Shown here piece by piece: positions 19,755 through 29,020 of a stretch of DNA of 64,000 nucleotides. The translations under genes and the position numbers were made by a program. The number at the start of each line of letters is the position of its first letter. Position 1 is the stretch's first letter. Origin of the DNA: Anaeromyxobacter diazotrophicus (GTDB taxonomy: Bacteria > Myxococcota > Myxococcia > Myxococcales > Anaeromyxobacteraceae); assembly GCF_013340205.1 (NCBI RefSeq), contig NZ_BJTG01000005.1:1-64000 (forward strand), in the 5' to 3' direction. Under the pieces are notes generated by a model. It was not told where the DNA came from. It worked only from the letters and a program-made list of their open reading frames with translations, and did no database searches.

Positions 19755-20693
19755 TCAGTGCAGCGAAGCCGCGCCGCGCTCGAGCCGCTCGCGGTCCCAG
19801 CCGGCCGCGTCCGCCGCCGCCTCGTACGCGGACAGGTAGAACCGGCGCAGCGCGCGGGCGGGGTCGTCCGCCTGGCGGAGCTGCTCGTGCTCCAGCAGGA
19901 ACTCGCCCAGCGGCGGGTGCCAGTAGGCCTCTGGCGGGTCGCAGCGCACGGTCGCGAGCGCCGGCGGCACCGGGGCGGCGTAGGCGTAGTAGGCGGGCTT
20001 GGGGAAGGTCTCGCCGCCGGGCCAGAAGCCGAAGCTGATCACCTCGTGCGAGTACGCCTCCCGCCCGATGGCGTCGAGCTCCGGCCGCTCGGGCGCGCGG
20101 CGCCCGCTGAAGTAGGTGAGGGCCAGGTCGAAGCTGCCCCAGAAGAAGTGGATGGGGCTCGCCTTCCCCAGGAACTGCCCGCGCAGGCCGGCGAGGACAG
20201 CGCTCGTCCGGAGCAGCGTGCGCCAGAAGCGGCGCACCCAGTCGCCGTCGTAGCTCCGGTGGACGTCGTCCTCCGCGAAGGGGATGGGGTGCAGGACCTC
20301 CGCCGGGCCGCGCGGGAGCTTCACCTCGACGCCCAGCGCGGCGAGCTCGCCCAGCACGCGCCGGTGGAACTCCGCCACCGGCATCGGCCGGAGCGGCACC
20401 GCGGCCTGGCGGCCGTCGCTGACCTCGAAGAGGAGCCGGTCGGCGACGAAGTCGAAGGTGAGGTCGAGGCTCGCGCCGCCGTACGGGATGGGCGAGGTGG
20501 TGAGCCCGCGCGAGGTGAGGTAGAGCGCCACGTGCCACCAGTGATTCACGGGTGGTGAGAGCTCCATGCGCACCATCCCCACCACCTGCGTGAAGAGGTG
20601 GACCGTCTCGCAGGTGTCCTGCCACGCCTCGTACGGCAGGGCCGGCCACGCCTCCTGCAGCCCGGGCGCGAGCCCCGGCGCCTCGAGGTGCAT
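19755..20693 (-). CDS. DUF5996 family protein
   Basis: A 312-residue cytoplasmic protein without signal peptide or membrane segment. WPALPYEAWQDTCETVHLFTQVVG near the N terminus and the HFFWGSFDLALTYFSGRRAP block around the middle match the DUF5996 family, for which no function is established. The ATG at 20693 is chosen; a GTG lies one codon upstream. It overlaps the stop of the zinc-finger gene by one base, so the two are likely translated together. Confidence 0.8.
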   Translation of the reverse strand: MHLEAPGLAPGLQEAWPALPYEAWQDTCETVHLFTQVVGMVRMELSPPVNHWWHVALYLTSRGLTTSPIPYGGASLDLTFDFVADRLLFEVSDGRQAAVPLRPMPVAEFHRRVLGELAALGVEVKLPRGPAEVLHPIPFAEDDVHRSYDGDWVRRFWRTLLRTSAVLAGLRGQFLGKASPIHFFWGSFDLALTYFSGRRAPERPELDAIGREAYSHEVISFGFWPGGETFPKPAYYAYAAPVPPALATVRCDPPEAYWHPPLGEFLLEHEQLRQADDPARALRRFYLSAYEAAADAAGWDRERLERGAASLH

Positions 20694-20986
20694 CACGGCT
20701 GCGCCCCCTCACCGGACGCGCCCTCCTGCGCCTGCGCCATCTCCTGGTCCACGTAGCACCAGCTCCACCGCTGGCCGGGCTCGAAGGAGCGGATGACCGG
20801 GTGCCGGGTCTGCTGGAAGTGCCGGGTGGCGTGCTGGTTCTTCGAGGAGTCGCAGCAGCCGACGTGGCCGCAGCTCCGGCACAGGCGCAGCTCGACCCAG
20901 GCGTCGCCGAGCTGCAGGCACTCCTCGCAGCCGTCGGGGGTCCGGGGCGCCGGGTCGCCGGCGTCTCGCAGGTGCGTGCAGCTCAT
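20693..20986 (-). CDS. UBP-type zinc finger protein
   Basis: 97 residues with the Cys/His spacing of a ZnF-UBP domain: C-x-C-x-x-C ligands (CEECLQLGD, CRSCGHVGCCDSSKN) and a conserved H-A-T-R-H-F helix, followed by H-P-V-I-R-S-F and W-S-W-C-Y. In eukaryotes this fold binds ubiquitin C termini, but bacterial copies are small single-domain proteins of unknown role. The RBS is AGGAGGAG. It precedes the DUF5996 gene, with which it overlaps. Confidence 0.85.
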   Translation of the reverse strand: MSCTHLRDAGDPAPRTPDGCEECLQLGDAWVELRLCRSCGHVGCCDSSKNQHATRHFQQTRHPVIRSFEPGQRWSWCYVDQEMAQAQEGASGEGAQP

Positions 20987-21100
20987 GGCGTGCTCCTCCT
21001 CCGCCATCCGTGTGCGGCCGGCGCGCCCGGCGCACGGCACGGGCGGGGGCCCCGCGCGCCGGGCGTGAGCTCGGCGGGCCGGCCGCCGGCCGCGGGTGCT

Positions 21101-22060
21101 ATGGTCCCGCCCGTGCAGGTGCGCGTCCGCTTCGAGGTCGAGCCGAACTACCGGGGCTGGCGCCTCGACGCCTACCTGGCGCAGAAGATCCGGCGGCTCA
21201 CCCCGGAGAAGGTCGCCTTCCTCATCGCGCACCGGCTCGAGCACGAGGAGCCGGAGCCGCTCACCGCGGAGAGCCTGGTCCGGCCGGGGCTGCGCTTCGC
21301 GCTGGTGCGGGAGGTCGAGCCCGAGCCGGAGACGCCGCTCGACTTCGGGGTGGTGCACGACGACGGCGCGCTGCTGGTGGTGGACAAGCCGGCCGGGCTG
21401 CCGGTGCACCCCACCGCGCGCTACCACGCCCACACCTTCACCGCGGTGGCGAAGGCGCGCTACCCGGACCGGAAGGTGGACCCCGCGCACCGGCTCGACC
21501 GCGAGACCTCGGGGCTCCTCGCCTGCGGCACCGCGCCGGAGCACACGAGCCGGCTCAAGGCCGCCTTCGCCGCCGGCCGGGTGGAGAAGCGGTACCTGGC
21601 GCTGTGCGAGGGGTGGCCCGAGCGCGATCGCTTCGAGGTGGAGGCGCCGCTCGCGCTCACCCAGGCCTCGCTGGTGCGGGTCCGCATGCACGTCGCCGTC
21701 GCGGGCGCCGCGTCCGCGACCGGCTTCGAGGTGCTGGAGCGCCGGACCGCTCCGGACGGCGCTCGCATCGCGCTCGTCGCGTGCAGCCCCCGCACCGGCC
21801 GCCAGCACCAGATCCGCGCCCACCTGCACCACGCCGGCCTTCCGCTCGTGGGCGACAAGATCTACGGCCACGACGAGGCGATCTTCGACCGCTTCACCCG
21901 CCGCGAGCTGACCGACGCCGACCTCGCCCGCCTGCGCCTGCCGCGCCAGGCGCTCCACGCCTGGAGGCTCGCGCTCCCGCACCCCGTCACCGGCGCGCGC
22001 GTCGAGCTCGAGGCGCCGCTCCCGGCCGATCTACGGGTGTTCTGGGACGGGTGCCGCTGA
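21101..22060 (+). CDS. RluA-family RNA pseudouridine synthase
   Basis: 319 residues; isomerises uridines in rRNA or tRNA. The catalytic Asp is D133 in [12 protein letters not shown]; other family blocks are [16 protein letters not shown] (94-108) and [27 protein letters not shown]. The N-terminal ~80 residues resemble an S4-like domain ([26 protein letters not shown]). Which RNA position it modifies cannot be told. Its last 30 bases overlap the end of the convergent HExxH-TPR gene. Confidence 0.9.
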   Translation: MVPPVQVRVRFEVEPNYRGWRLDAYLAQKIRRLTPEKVAFLIAHRLEHEEPEPLTAESLVRPGLRFALVREVEPEPETPLDFGVVHDDGALLVVDKPAGLPVHPTARYHAHTFTAVAKARYPDRKVDPAHRLDRETSGLLACGTAPEHTSRLKAAFAAGRVEKRYLALCEGWPERDRFEVEAPLALTQASLVRVRMHVAVAGAASATGFEVLERRTAPDGARIALVACSPRTGRQHQIRAHLHHAGLPLVGDKIYGHDEAIFDRFTRRELTDADLARLRLPRQALHAWRLALPHPVTGARVELEAPLPADLRVFWDGCR

Positions 22061-23587
22061 GGAGGCTGGCGGCGACCCGCAGCGGCGCTGGAAGTCCTCG
22101 AGGTGCCGGCGCACGGCGCTCGTCCGTTCGCCCTCCGGCGGGAGCGCCTCCACCGCGCGCCGCGCCAGCTGCAAAGCCTGCGGACACTGCCCGAGCTCGC
22201 CCGCCACGACCGCCAGCGTGTCGATGATGACGGGATCCCAGGGCGCGAGGTCCACGGCGCGGTTCGCGAACGGGAGCGCCTCGCGGGCGCGGCCGCTCTC
22301 CACCAGGAGCCAGGCCAGGGAGTTCTGGGCAGAGGCCGCGTCCGGCTCGAGCGCCACCGCCTCGCGGTAGCACGCCTCGCGCTCCTTCGCCTCCTGCGGC
22401 GCTCGGAGCTGGCTCGCGAGCGTGAACCAGGCCCACCCGTCGCCGGGGCGGGCGGCGACCGAGGCGCGCAGCGCGGCGAGCGGCGGCGGCCCGCCCGCGC
22501 CGAGCCGGGCGCGCTGGACGATCGCGATCGGGTTCGTGGGGTCCTCGCGCAGCGCCTCGTCGAGCTCCGCGGCGAGGAGCGCCTCCGCCTCGGCGCGCGG
22601 TGCGGGCCAGCCGGCGCGGACGCCGGCGAGGAGCACGTGCACCTCGGCGGAGCCGAGCGCCCGCTCGGAGACGGGGACCTGCACCTCCGGCAGGGGCACC
22701 TGGTACGAGGTGAAGCGCCCGCCGCGCCGGTACCGCTCCAGCTCCGCGTCGAGCCCCGCGAGCGTCTCCGGCCGCGCCGGGTCGTACCCGGGGAAGGCGG
22801 CCAGCCAGGCCGCCGCGGGGCTCTCGCCGTCCGAGAGCCGCCGCTGGTATCCGGAGAGCTCGCCCGAGCGCTTGTTCCACAGATAGTGATAGAGGAGCCA
22901 GCTCGACAGGTGGAACCGCGTCGGCACCGCGTGGTCGATCCTGCCGCTCCACGCGAGCAGGCTGTGCGCCGGGACGAGCGGCGTGGCGCGGACGGCTTTC
23001 GCCATCGCCTCGGGAGCGAGTCCCACCCAGCGGCCCCCGGCGGCGCCGGCGCCGGCGCGCGCGATGTGCGAGCCGACCGCCGCCTCCTCGGCGCGGCGCG
23101 GCGTGGCCGCGGTCTCGACGAACTGCGCGAGACCCTCGGAGAACCAGGCCGGCTGCCGGGGGAACAGGAAGCGCGAGAGGTGGTGCGCCAGCTCGTGGGC
23201 CACCGCCTCCGGCGCGACCCGCAGCCCCTCCGACTGCAGGACCACGGCCGGCCCGCCGTGGGCGTGGCGGTAGTAGGCCCGGACCTCCTGTCCGGCCAGC
23301 TCCCGGAACTGCCGCGGGTCCCGCAGCGCCACCACCCGGAGCCGCCCCGGGATCTCGACCACCTCGCCGACGAGCGCCTGCAGCTCCAGGGCGTGGAGCT
23401 GCTCGAGCTGCGCCACGAGCTGCCGCGCGTCCGCGGGCGCGAGGTCGGTGTCGGCGACGAAGTGCGCCGAGCGGTACTCGCGCCAGGGGGGCCCGCCCCG
23501 CGCCTCGCAGCGGTAGGGCTCCGGCGCTCCTGCCGCGGTCGCAGCTGCCGCGAGGAGGAGGGCCGCTACGAGGGCGCGGGATGCCAT
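22031..23587 (-). CDS. Exported HExxH metalloprotease-like protein with TPR
   Basis: The 518-residue protein has a signal peptide (about 1-21) and a gluzincin-like active site: H131-E132-L-A-H135, with E151 in WFSEGLAQF as the likely third zinc ligand. A YREY/HFVADT strand and PAVVLQSEGLRVAP precede it, as in the peptidase MA-like family. The C-terminal third (about 355-495) contains helical repeats resembling TPRs (for example REACYREAVALEPDAASAQNSLAWLL). The ATG at 23587 gives the signal peptide a normal start; an upstream ATG would add 17 basic residues. Substrate is unknown; it may act on envelope proteins. Confidence 0.75.
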   Translation of the reverse strand: MASRALVAALLLAAAATAAGAPEPYRCEARGGPPWREYRSAHFVADTDLAPADARQLVAQLEQLHALELQALVGEVVEIPGRLRVVALRDPRQFRELAGQEVRAYYRHAHGGPAVVLQSEGLRVAPEAVAHELAHHLSRFLFPRQPAWFSEGLAQFVETAATPRRAEEAAVGSHIARAGAGAAGGRWVGLAPEAMAKAVRATPLVPAHSLLAWSGRIDHAVPTRFHLSSWLLYHYLWNKRSGELSGYQRRLSDGESPAAAWLAAFPGYDPARPETLAGLDAELERYRRGGRFTSYQVPLPEVQVPVSERALGSAEVHVLLAGVRAGWPAPRAEAEALLAAELDEALREDPTNPIAIVQRARLGAGGPPPLAALRASVAARPGDGWAWFTLASQLRAPQEAKEREACYREAVALEPDAASAQNSLAWLLVESGRAREALPFANRAVDLAPWDPVIIDTLAVVAGELGQCPQALQLARRAVEALPPEGERTSAVRRHLEDFQRRCGSPPASSAAPVPEHP

Positions 23588-23690
23588 GGTCACGGAGCCT
23601 ACCTTGCCCCATCGTGAAGCCGCCTTGACCCGGACCAACGGGGGTGGCCCCTGCGCGGAGCGCCCCTCCCGCGCGAGGGGCGCCGCGCCC

Positions 23691-24899
23691 TCACCGCCCG
23701 CGAGCGCCGCGCCACTTCTCCATCGCCCGCCCGAGCCGCTCCACGCCCTCCTGGAGCTTCGCCTCGTTCGAGTGGCTGAAGTTGAGCCGGAGCGTGTCGC
23801 GCCCCTCGCCCTCGGCGTGGAACTCGCCGCCGGGGACGAAGGCGAGCCCCTCGCCGAGTGCCATCCGGAGCAGCTCGGCCGCGTCGCCGCCGCCCGCGAG
23901 GCGCGCCCACAGGAACATGCCGCCGCCGGGTCGCGCCCAGGAGAGCTGGCCGCCGAGCCGAGCCGTGAGCGCCGCGTCGAGCGCGTCGCGCCGGGGGCGG
24001 TAGGCGCGGCGCAGGCCGGCGACGTGGTCGTCGAAGGCCGGCTCGGCGAGCAGCCTCGCCAGGAGGTGCTGCCCCAGGCTGTTCGTGTGCAGGTCGGCGG
24101 CCTGCTTCGCCATCACGCACTTGCGGACGAGCGCCGGCGCGCCGAGCATGAACCCGACCCGCAGCCCTGGCACCGCCGTCTTGGAGAAGCTGCCCATGTA
24201 GAGGAAGCGCGCCGGGTCGAGCCCCTCCGCCACCGGCGGCGGGGGCGCCGTGTCGTACCAGAGCTCGCGGTACGGGTCGTCCTCGAGGAGCAGCGTGTCG
24301 GAGCCGGCCAGCGCCTCGCGGACCTCGGCCCGGCGCCGGGCGGAGTAGCAGACGCCGCTCGGGTTCTGGAAGGTGGGGGTGAGGTAGAGGAGCTTGGGCC
24401 GGCGGCGGAGCGCGGCCGCCAGCGCGTCGGGCAGGACGCCCTCGCCGTCGCACGGGAGGAAGGTCGGGCGCGCGCCGAGGAAGGTGAGCGCCTGCAGCGC
24501 GCCGACGTAGGCGGGCGTCTCGACCAGCACCTCGTCGCCGGGATCGACGAACAGCTTCGCCGCCAGGTCGAGCCCCTGCTGCGACCCCTGCGTCACGAGG
24601 ACGCCGTCCTCGCCGAAGGTGCCCGGCGGGAACGGGGCGCGCTGGAGGATGCGGGACCGCAGCGCCGGGATGCCCTCGGTCTCGCCGTACTGGAGCGCCT
24701 GCGGGGCCTCGCGCGACTGGAGCAGGTCGCGGGCCAGGGCGCCCAGGAGCTCGGTGGGGAAGAGCTCGGGCGCCGGCAGCCCGCCCGCGAACGAGATGAC
24801 GTCGGGGCGGTTCACCACCTGCAGGATCTCGCGGATGGCGGAGCTCTTGAGGCTGGCGACGCGCGCCGCGAAGCGGTAGCCGGGGTCGACGGTGGGCAT
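23691..24899 (-). CDS. PLP-dependent aminotransferase (class I/II, MocR-free)
   Basis: 402 residues of an aminotransferase fold-type I enzyme. The catalytic Lys is K240 in MGSFSKTAVPGLRVG; cofactor-contacting elements include VTQGSQQGLD, ETPAYVGALQA, TPTFQNPSG and EDDPYRELWYD. The closest type appears to be 2-aminoadipate/aromatic aminotransferases of the LysN/Aro8 group, which act on bulky amino acids; exact substrate is not decidable. No regulator domain is fused. It is transcribed toward the HExxH-TPR gene and separated from the MarR-GNAT gene by 91 bp. Confidence 0.88.
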   Translation of the reverse strand: MPTVDPGYRFAARVASLKSSAIREILQVVNRPDVISFAGGLPAPELFPTELLGALARDLLQSREAPQALQYGETEGIPALRSRILQRAPFPPGTFGEDGVLVTQGSQQGLDLAAKLFVDPGDEVLVETPAYVGALQALTFLGARPTFLPCDGEGVLPDALAAALRRRPKLLYLTPTFQNPSGVCYSARRRAEVREALAGSDTLLLEDDPYRELWYDTAPPPPVAEGLDPARFLYMGSFSKTAVPGLRVGFMLGAPALVRKCVMAKQAADLHTNSLGQHLLARLLAEPAFDDHVAGLRRAYRPRRDALDAALTARLGGQLSWARPGGGMFLWARLAGGGDAAELLRMALGEGLAFVPGGEFHAEGEGRDTLRLNFSHSNEAKLQEGVERLGRAMEKWRGARGR

Positions 24900-24990
24900 G
24901 GTCCTGAGCGTACCTTTCTGTGTGACCGCTACAAGTGAAAGCGGCGCCGGGCGAGACCAGGCCGGCCGGCGCGGGCGGGAGCCTCGGCGC

Positions 24991-25968
24991 TCACGCGAGC
25001 GTCAGCTCCCAGATCTCGCCGACGAGGTCCTGGCCGAAGCTGCGGTGGGGCTCGCTCGCGACGAGGCGGTAGCCTTCTTTCTGATAGATCCCGCGCGCCG
25101 CGGTGAGGACGCTGTTCGTCCACAGCCGGATGCTCCGGTAGCCGGCCTGCCGCGCGAAGCGAGAGCACTCGCGGACGAGCCGCGCGCCGATCCCGAGGCC
25201 GCGCGCCGCGGGCTCCACCAGCAGCATCCGGAGCTGGGCCACGCCCTCGACCGGCTGCTGGGTCGCCTCGTCCCTCCACTGCACGAGGAACACGCACCCC
25301 ACGTTCACGCCGTCGCGCTCGGCGATCCAGCAAGCCTCCCGGGAGGGCTCGAAGCGGTCGATGAAGTCGGCGGCGATCCGCGCCACGAGCGCCTCGAAGG
25401 TGAGGTCCCAACGGTACTCCTGCGCGTAGATCGCGCCGTGCCGCGAGACGACCCAGCCGATGTCGCCGGGCTGGTGCGCCCGCAGGAGGTACGGGGCGCG
25501 GGCCGCGCGGCCCTTCGCGTCGTCGAGCAGCCGCTCGATCGTCGAGAGGGAGTGGATGAGGTGATCCTGCTGGCCGTCGGGGAGGGCGGCCAGCATCGCC
25601 CCCACCTCCTCCTCCGACCGCGCGTTCAGGGACGCGAAGGCGCGCCGGCCGGCGGCGGTCAGGTCGAGCAGGACCTCCCGGCCGTCTCCCTTCGAGCGGG
25701 TGCGCTTGACGAGCCCGCGCCGGCCGAAGCCGCGGAGCAGCCGGCTCAGGTACCCGGCGTCGAGGTCGAGCCGGCGGGCGAGCTCGGAGGCGGTGACGGA
25801 CTCGGCGTGGGCGAGCTCCCACAGCAGCCGCGACTCCGTCAACGTGAACTCGGAGTGCAGGAGCCCCTCGCTCAGGACCCCGATGCGGCGCGTGTAGAAG
25901 CGGTTGAAGTTCCGCACGGCCTCGATGCGGCGCGCGCTCGGAGCTGGGAGTCGGTCCGGCGTCGGCAT
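24991..25968 (-). CDS. MarR-GNAT fusion: HTH regulator with acetyltransferase domain
   Basis: 325 residues joining two domains. Residues ~1-140 are a MarR-type winged helix (LLWELAHAESVTASELARRLDLDAGYLSRLLRGFGRRGLV with a basic wing, VKRTRSKGDGREVLLDLTAAGR). Residues ~155-325 are a GNAT fold with the acetyl-CoA-binding Q/RxxGxG/A form ARGLGIGARLVRECSRFA and the NSVLTAARGIYQKEGYRLV strand. The arrangement is a known fusion in which sensing and acetylation may be combined; the substrate is unknown. A promoter with an overlapping inverted repeat lies 54-95 bases upstream, suggesting autoregulation. Confidence 0.9.
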   Translation of the reverse strand: MPTPDRLPAPSARRIEAVRNFNRFYTRRIGVLSEGLLHSEFTLTESRLLWELAHAESVTASELARRLDLDAGYLSRLLRGFGRRGLVKRTRSKGDGREVLLDLTAAGRRAFASLNARSEEEVGAMLAALPDGQQDHLIHSLSTIERLLDDAKGRAARAPYLLRAHQPGDIGWVVSRHGAIYAQEYRWDLTFEALVARIAADFIDRFEPSREACWIAERDGVNVGCVFLVQWRDEATQQPVEGVAQLRMLLVEPAARGLGIGARLVRECSRFARQAGYRSIRLWTNSVLTAARGIYQKEGYRLVASEPHRSFGQDLVGEIWELTLA

Positions 25969-26021
25969 GGCGGTACCCTCGCGGCGCCCGCGCCGGCTGG
26001 AGAGCGGGGAGCGCGAGGATC

Positions 26022-26063
26022 GTTCTACGGGAGATACGTGCTTTTGGCAACTAGATGGTTGCC
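26022..26063 (-). promoter_or_regulatory. Promoter and MarR-type operator upstream of MarR-GNAT gene
   Basis: On the minus strand, TTGCCA (26045-26050) and TAGAAC (26022-26027) are separated by 17 bases, a good sigma-70-type match. An inverted repeat GGCAAC-six bases-GTTGCC (26046-26063) overlaps the -35 element and fits the size of MarR-family operators. Together they suggest that the MarR-GNAT protein represses its own transcription. Confidence 0.55.
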
Positions 26064-26100
26064 TGCCGTCTGTTCGCCGGGCGATTCGGCGTGGCCCCCG

Positions 26101-26310
26101 TCACGCCTGGAGGGGCGCGGTCGACGCGCGGACCTTCAGCGCCAGCGGGATCGTGCTCAGGGCTCCGAGCGCGAAGAGCGCCCAGCCGACGCCCCGGCGC
26201 CGGCGCTCGGCGAGCCTCCTCGACAGGAGCAGCCCGAGGCCTGCGCCGAGCGCGACCCGCGTCCCGGCGATGAGCCCGACGTACGGCAAGGGCAGGTGCG
26301 TCTCTCGCAT
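26101..26310 (-). CDS. Small two-helix membrane protein
   Basis: 69 residues with two hydrophobic segments (about 8-30 and 43-59) separated by an Arg-rich turn (SRRLAERRRRG), a predicted two-pass inner membrane protein. No family recognised. GGAGG precedes the ATG by six bases, but this RBS lies in one arm of a perfect hairpin (26314-26330), so translation may be controlled. It is transcribed toward the MarR-GNAT gene, whose promoter lies beyond its stop. Confidence 0.6.
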   Translation of the reverse strand: MRETHLPLPYVGLIAGTRVALGAGLGLLLSRRLAERRRRGVGWALFALGALSTIPLALKVRASTAPLQA

Positions 26311-26313
26311 GGC

Positions 26314-26330
26314 GTCCTCCCGCGGAGGAC
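26314..26330 (-). promoter_or_regulatory. Hairpin covering the ribosome binding site of the 69-residue gene
   Basis: GTCCTCC and GGAGGAC form a perfect 7-bp stem around a three-base loop. Read on the minus strand, the downstream arm contains the GGAGG ribosome binding site three bases before the ATG. A second perfect stem (AGGTCCG/CGGACCT, 26363-26378) lies just upstream. This may limit translation unless unfolded. Confidence 0.5.
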
Positions 26331-26452
26331 CTCCGGGCCTGCCCCTCGCAGGTCTTCCGCGGAGGTCCGAGCGGACCTGCTCGCGTGTAGCCGCGCTTCG
26401 ACCGGTGCGCCGCGCCGAGGTCGCGTACCGCGGGCGAGGGAGCCCGCCTCGG

Positions 26453-27141
26453 CTACCCGTGCCGGATCCGGCGCAGCGCGCGGCCGGAGGCGGGGCGCGT
26501 CTCGGCGCGCTCGGCCTTGGCGATGCGGGCGCGCTGGCGGACGGCGAGGCCGTAGAAGCGCTGGCGCAGCTCGTCCGCCTCGGCCTCGGCCAGGTCGCCG
26601 TGCCGGCCGCGCTCCGCCTCGCGCCGCTCGACGGCGCGGGCGAGGCTCACCGCGGCCGCCACCGACACGTTGAGCGACTGCACGAAGCCGCGCATGGGGA
26701 TGACGTAGCGCGCGTCGGCGCGGGCGAGCGCCTCCGCCGACACGCCGCGGCTCTCGTTCCCGAAGACGAGCGCCACCTTCCCCGCGAAGGAGAGCGCCCC
26801 GAGCGGCCGCGCGCCGTCGTCGAGGTGGGTGGCGTAGACGGCGAACCCGCGCGCCTTGAGCGCGTCGAGGCACTCGGCGCTGCTCTTCCAGCGCACGACG
26901 TCGAGCCACTTGTCGGCGTTCTGGCTGATCTTCCGGTTGCGGTCGTAGGGCTTCATGGGCCCCTCGACCACGTGCACCTCCTGCACGCCGAAGGCGTCGC
27001 AGGTGCGGAGCACGGCGTTCACGTTCTGCGGATCGCAGAACGCCTCCATCACCACCGTCAGCGTGCGCGTGCGCTCCGCCACCGCGCGGTCGATCCGGTC
27101 CCGCCGCTCGGGCAGCAGGAACCCCGGGTCGCCGAGCAGGC

Positions 27142-27145
<4 letters not shown>
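26453..27145 (-). CDS. trmH: TrmH/SpoU-family RNA 2'-O-methyltransferase
   Basis: 230 residues, SPOUT-fold methyltransferase with the three family motifs: NVNAVLRTCDAFGV (motif 1, with conserved Asn and Arg), LVFGNESRGVS (motif 2) and IPMRGFVQSLNVSVAAAVSL (motif 3). The HRRKISQ-like segment PYDRNRKISQNADKWLDV and a basic C-terminal extension match tRNA (guanosine-18-2'-O) methyltransferase TrmH, although other RNA targets are possible. Its ATG overlaps the obg stop by four bases. Confidence 0.88.
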
Positions 27146-28212
<1,067 letters not shown>

Positions 28213-28300
28213 GGACACTCTCTCGGCGGGCTCCAGAAACACCAAGCGCCGCGAGGCCGGGAGGCCTGCGGCGCCGCGGTGGATCGACCGCTCTCGGGGC

Positions 28301-28564
28301 CTAGCTCTCGGCCTTGGGGACGATCGACACGATGCGGCGGTCGCCGCGCTTGCGGGTGTACTTCACGGTGCCGTCGGTCTTGGCGTAGAGCGTGTAGTCG
28401 CGGCCCATCCCGACGTTCTCGCCGGGGTGGAAGAGCGTCCCGACCTGGCGGACGATGATGTTGCCCGCCACGATCTGCTCGGAGCCGTACATCTTCACGC
28501 CGCGGTGCTGCCCCGGGGAGTCGCGGCCGTTCCGCGAAGAGCCCTGTCCTTTTTTGTGAGCCAT
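28301..28564 (-). CDS. rpmA: 50S ribosomal protein L27
   Basis: 87 residues with the conserved [24 protein letters not shown] start and [24 protein letters not shown] core. Unlike Firmicutes forms there is no cleavable N-terminal extension. It lies between rplU and obgE in the standard order. Confidence 0.97.
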   Translation of the reverse strand: MAHKKGQGSSRNGRDSPGQHRGVKMYGSEQIVAGNIIVRQVGTLFHPGENVGMGRDYTLYAKTDGTVKYTRKRGDRRIVSIVPKAES

Positions 28565-28591
28565 GGTGCTTTCCTTGCTGTCGCCGGGCGA

Positions 28592-28897
28592 TCAGGCGCG
28601 GACGGCGGTGATGAGGACCTCGGTGAAGGGCTGGCGGTGACCGCGCTTCTTGGTCCAGCCCTCCTTCTTCTTGCGGAAGTTGATGACCTTCTTGTGCTTG
28701 TCCTGGGCGAGGATCTCGCCCTCGACCGCGGCGCCCGCGACGATCGGGCTGCCCACCTTGGCCTCGCCCTCGCCGCCGACGAGCAGCACGTCGAACGTCA
28801 GCTTCCCGCCGACGTCGCCCTCGAGCTTCTCGATCTTGACGCGATCGCCCTGCGCGACGCGATACTGCTTTCCGCCGGTCCGAATCACCGCGTACAT
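28592..28897 (-). CDS. rplU: 50S ribosomal protein L21
   Basis: 101 residues beginning [14 protein letters not shown], with the [19 protein letters not shown] signature near the C terminus. First gene of the rplU-rpmA-obgE cluster, preceded by a strong promoter. Confidence 0.97.
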   Translation of the reverse strand: MYAVIRTGGKQYRVAQGDRVKIEKLEGDVGGKLTFDVLLVGGEGEAKVGSPIVAGAAVEGEILAQDKHKKVINFRKKKEGWTKKRGHRQPFTEVLITAVRA

Positions 28898-28990
28898 CGG
28901 CTGCTCCTTCTGTCGAATTCTTCAGGAGTTTCCAGGGGGAGGCGCTGCGCTGCCCAACGCGCGGCCAGCCCGGACCTCCGGGGAGGCGGT

Positions 28991-29020
28991 TCTATACGAT
29001 CGCGCGTCGGCGCCTGTCAA
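28991..29020 (-). promoter_or_regulatory. Sigma-70-type promoter of rplU-rpmA-obgE
   Basis: On the minus strand a perfect TTGACA (29015-29020) and TATAGA (28991-28996) are separated by 18 bases. It lies 94-123 bases upstream of the rplU start; its -35 hexamer overlaps the end of the Kir channel gene. The remaining leader (about 85 bases) has no recognised ribosomal-protein leader structure. Confidence 0.75.

Noticed and set aside
28898-28990. Ribosomal-protein leader or riboswitch upstream of rplU
   Set aside because: The ~90-base leader has no recognisable conserved leader fold; only the promoter was annotated.
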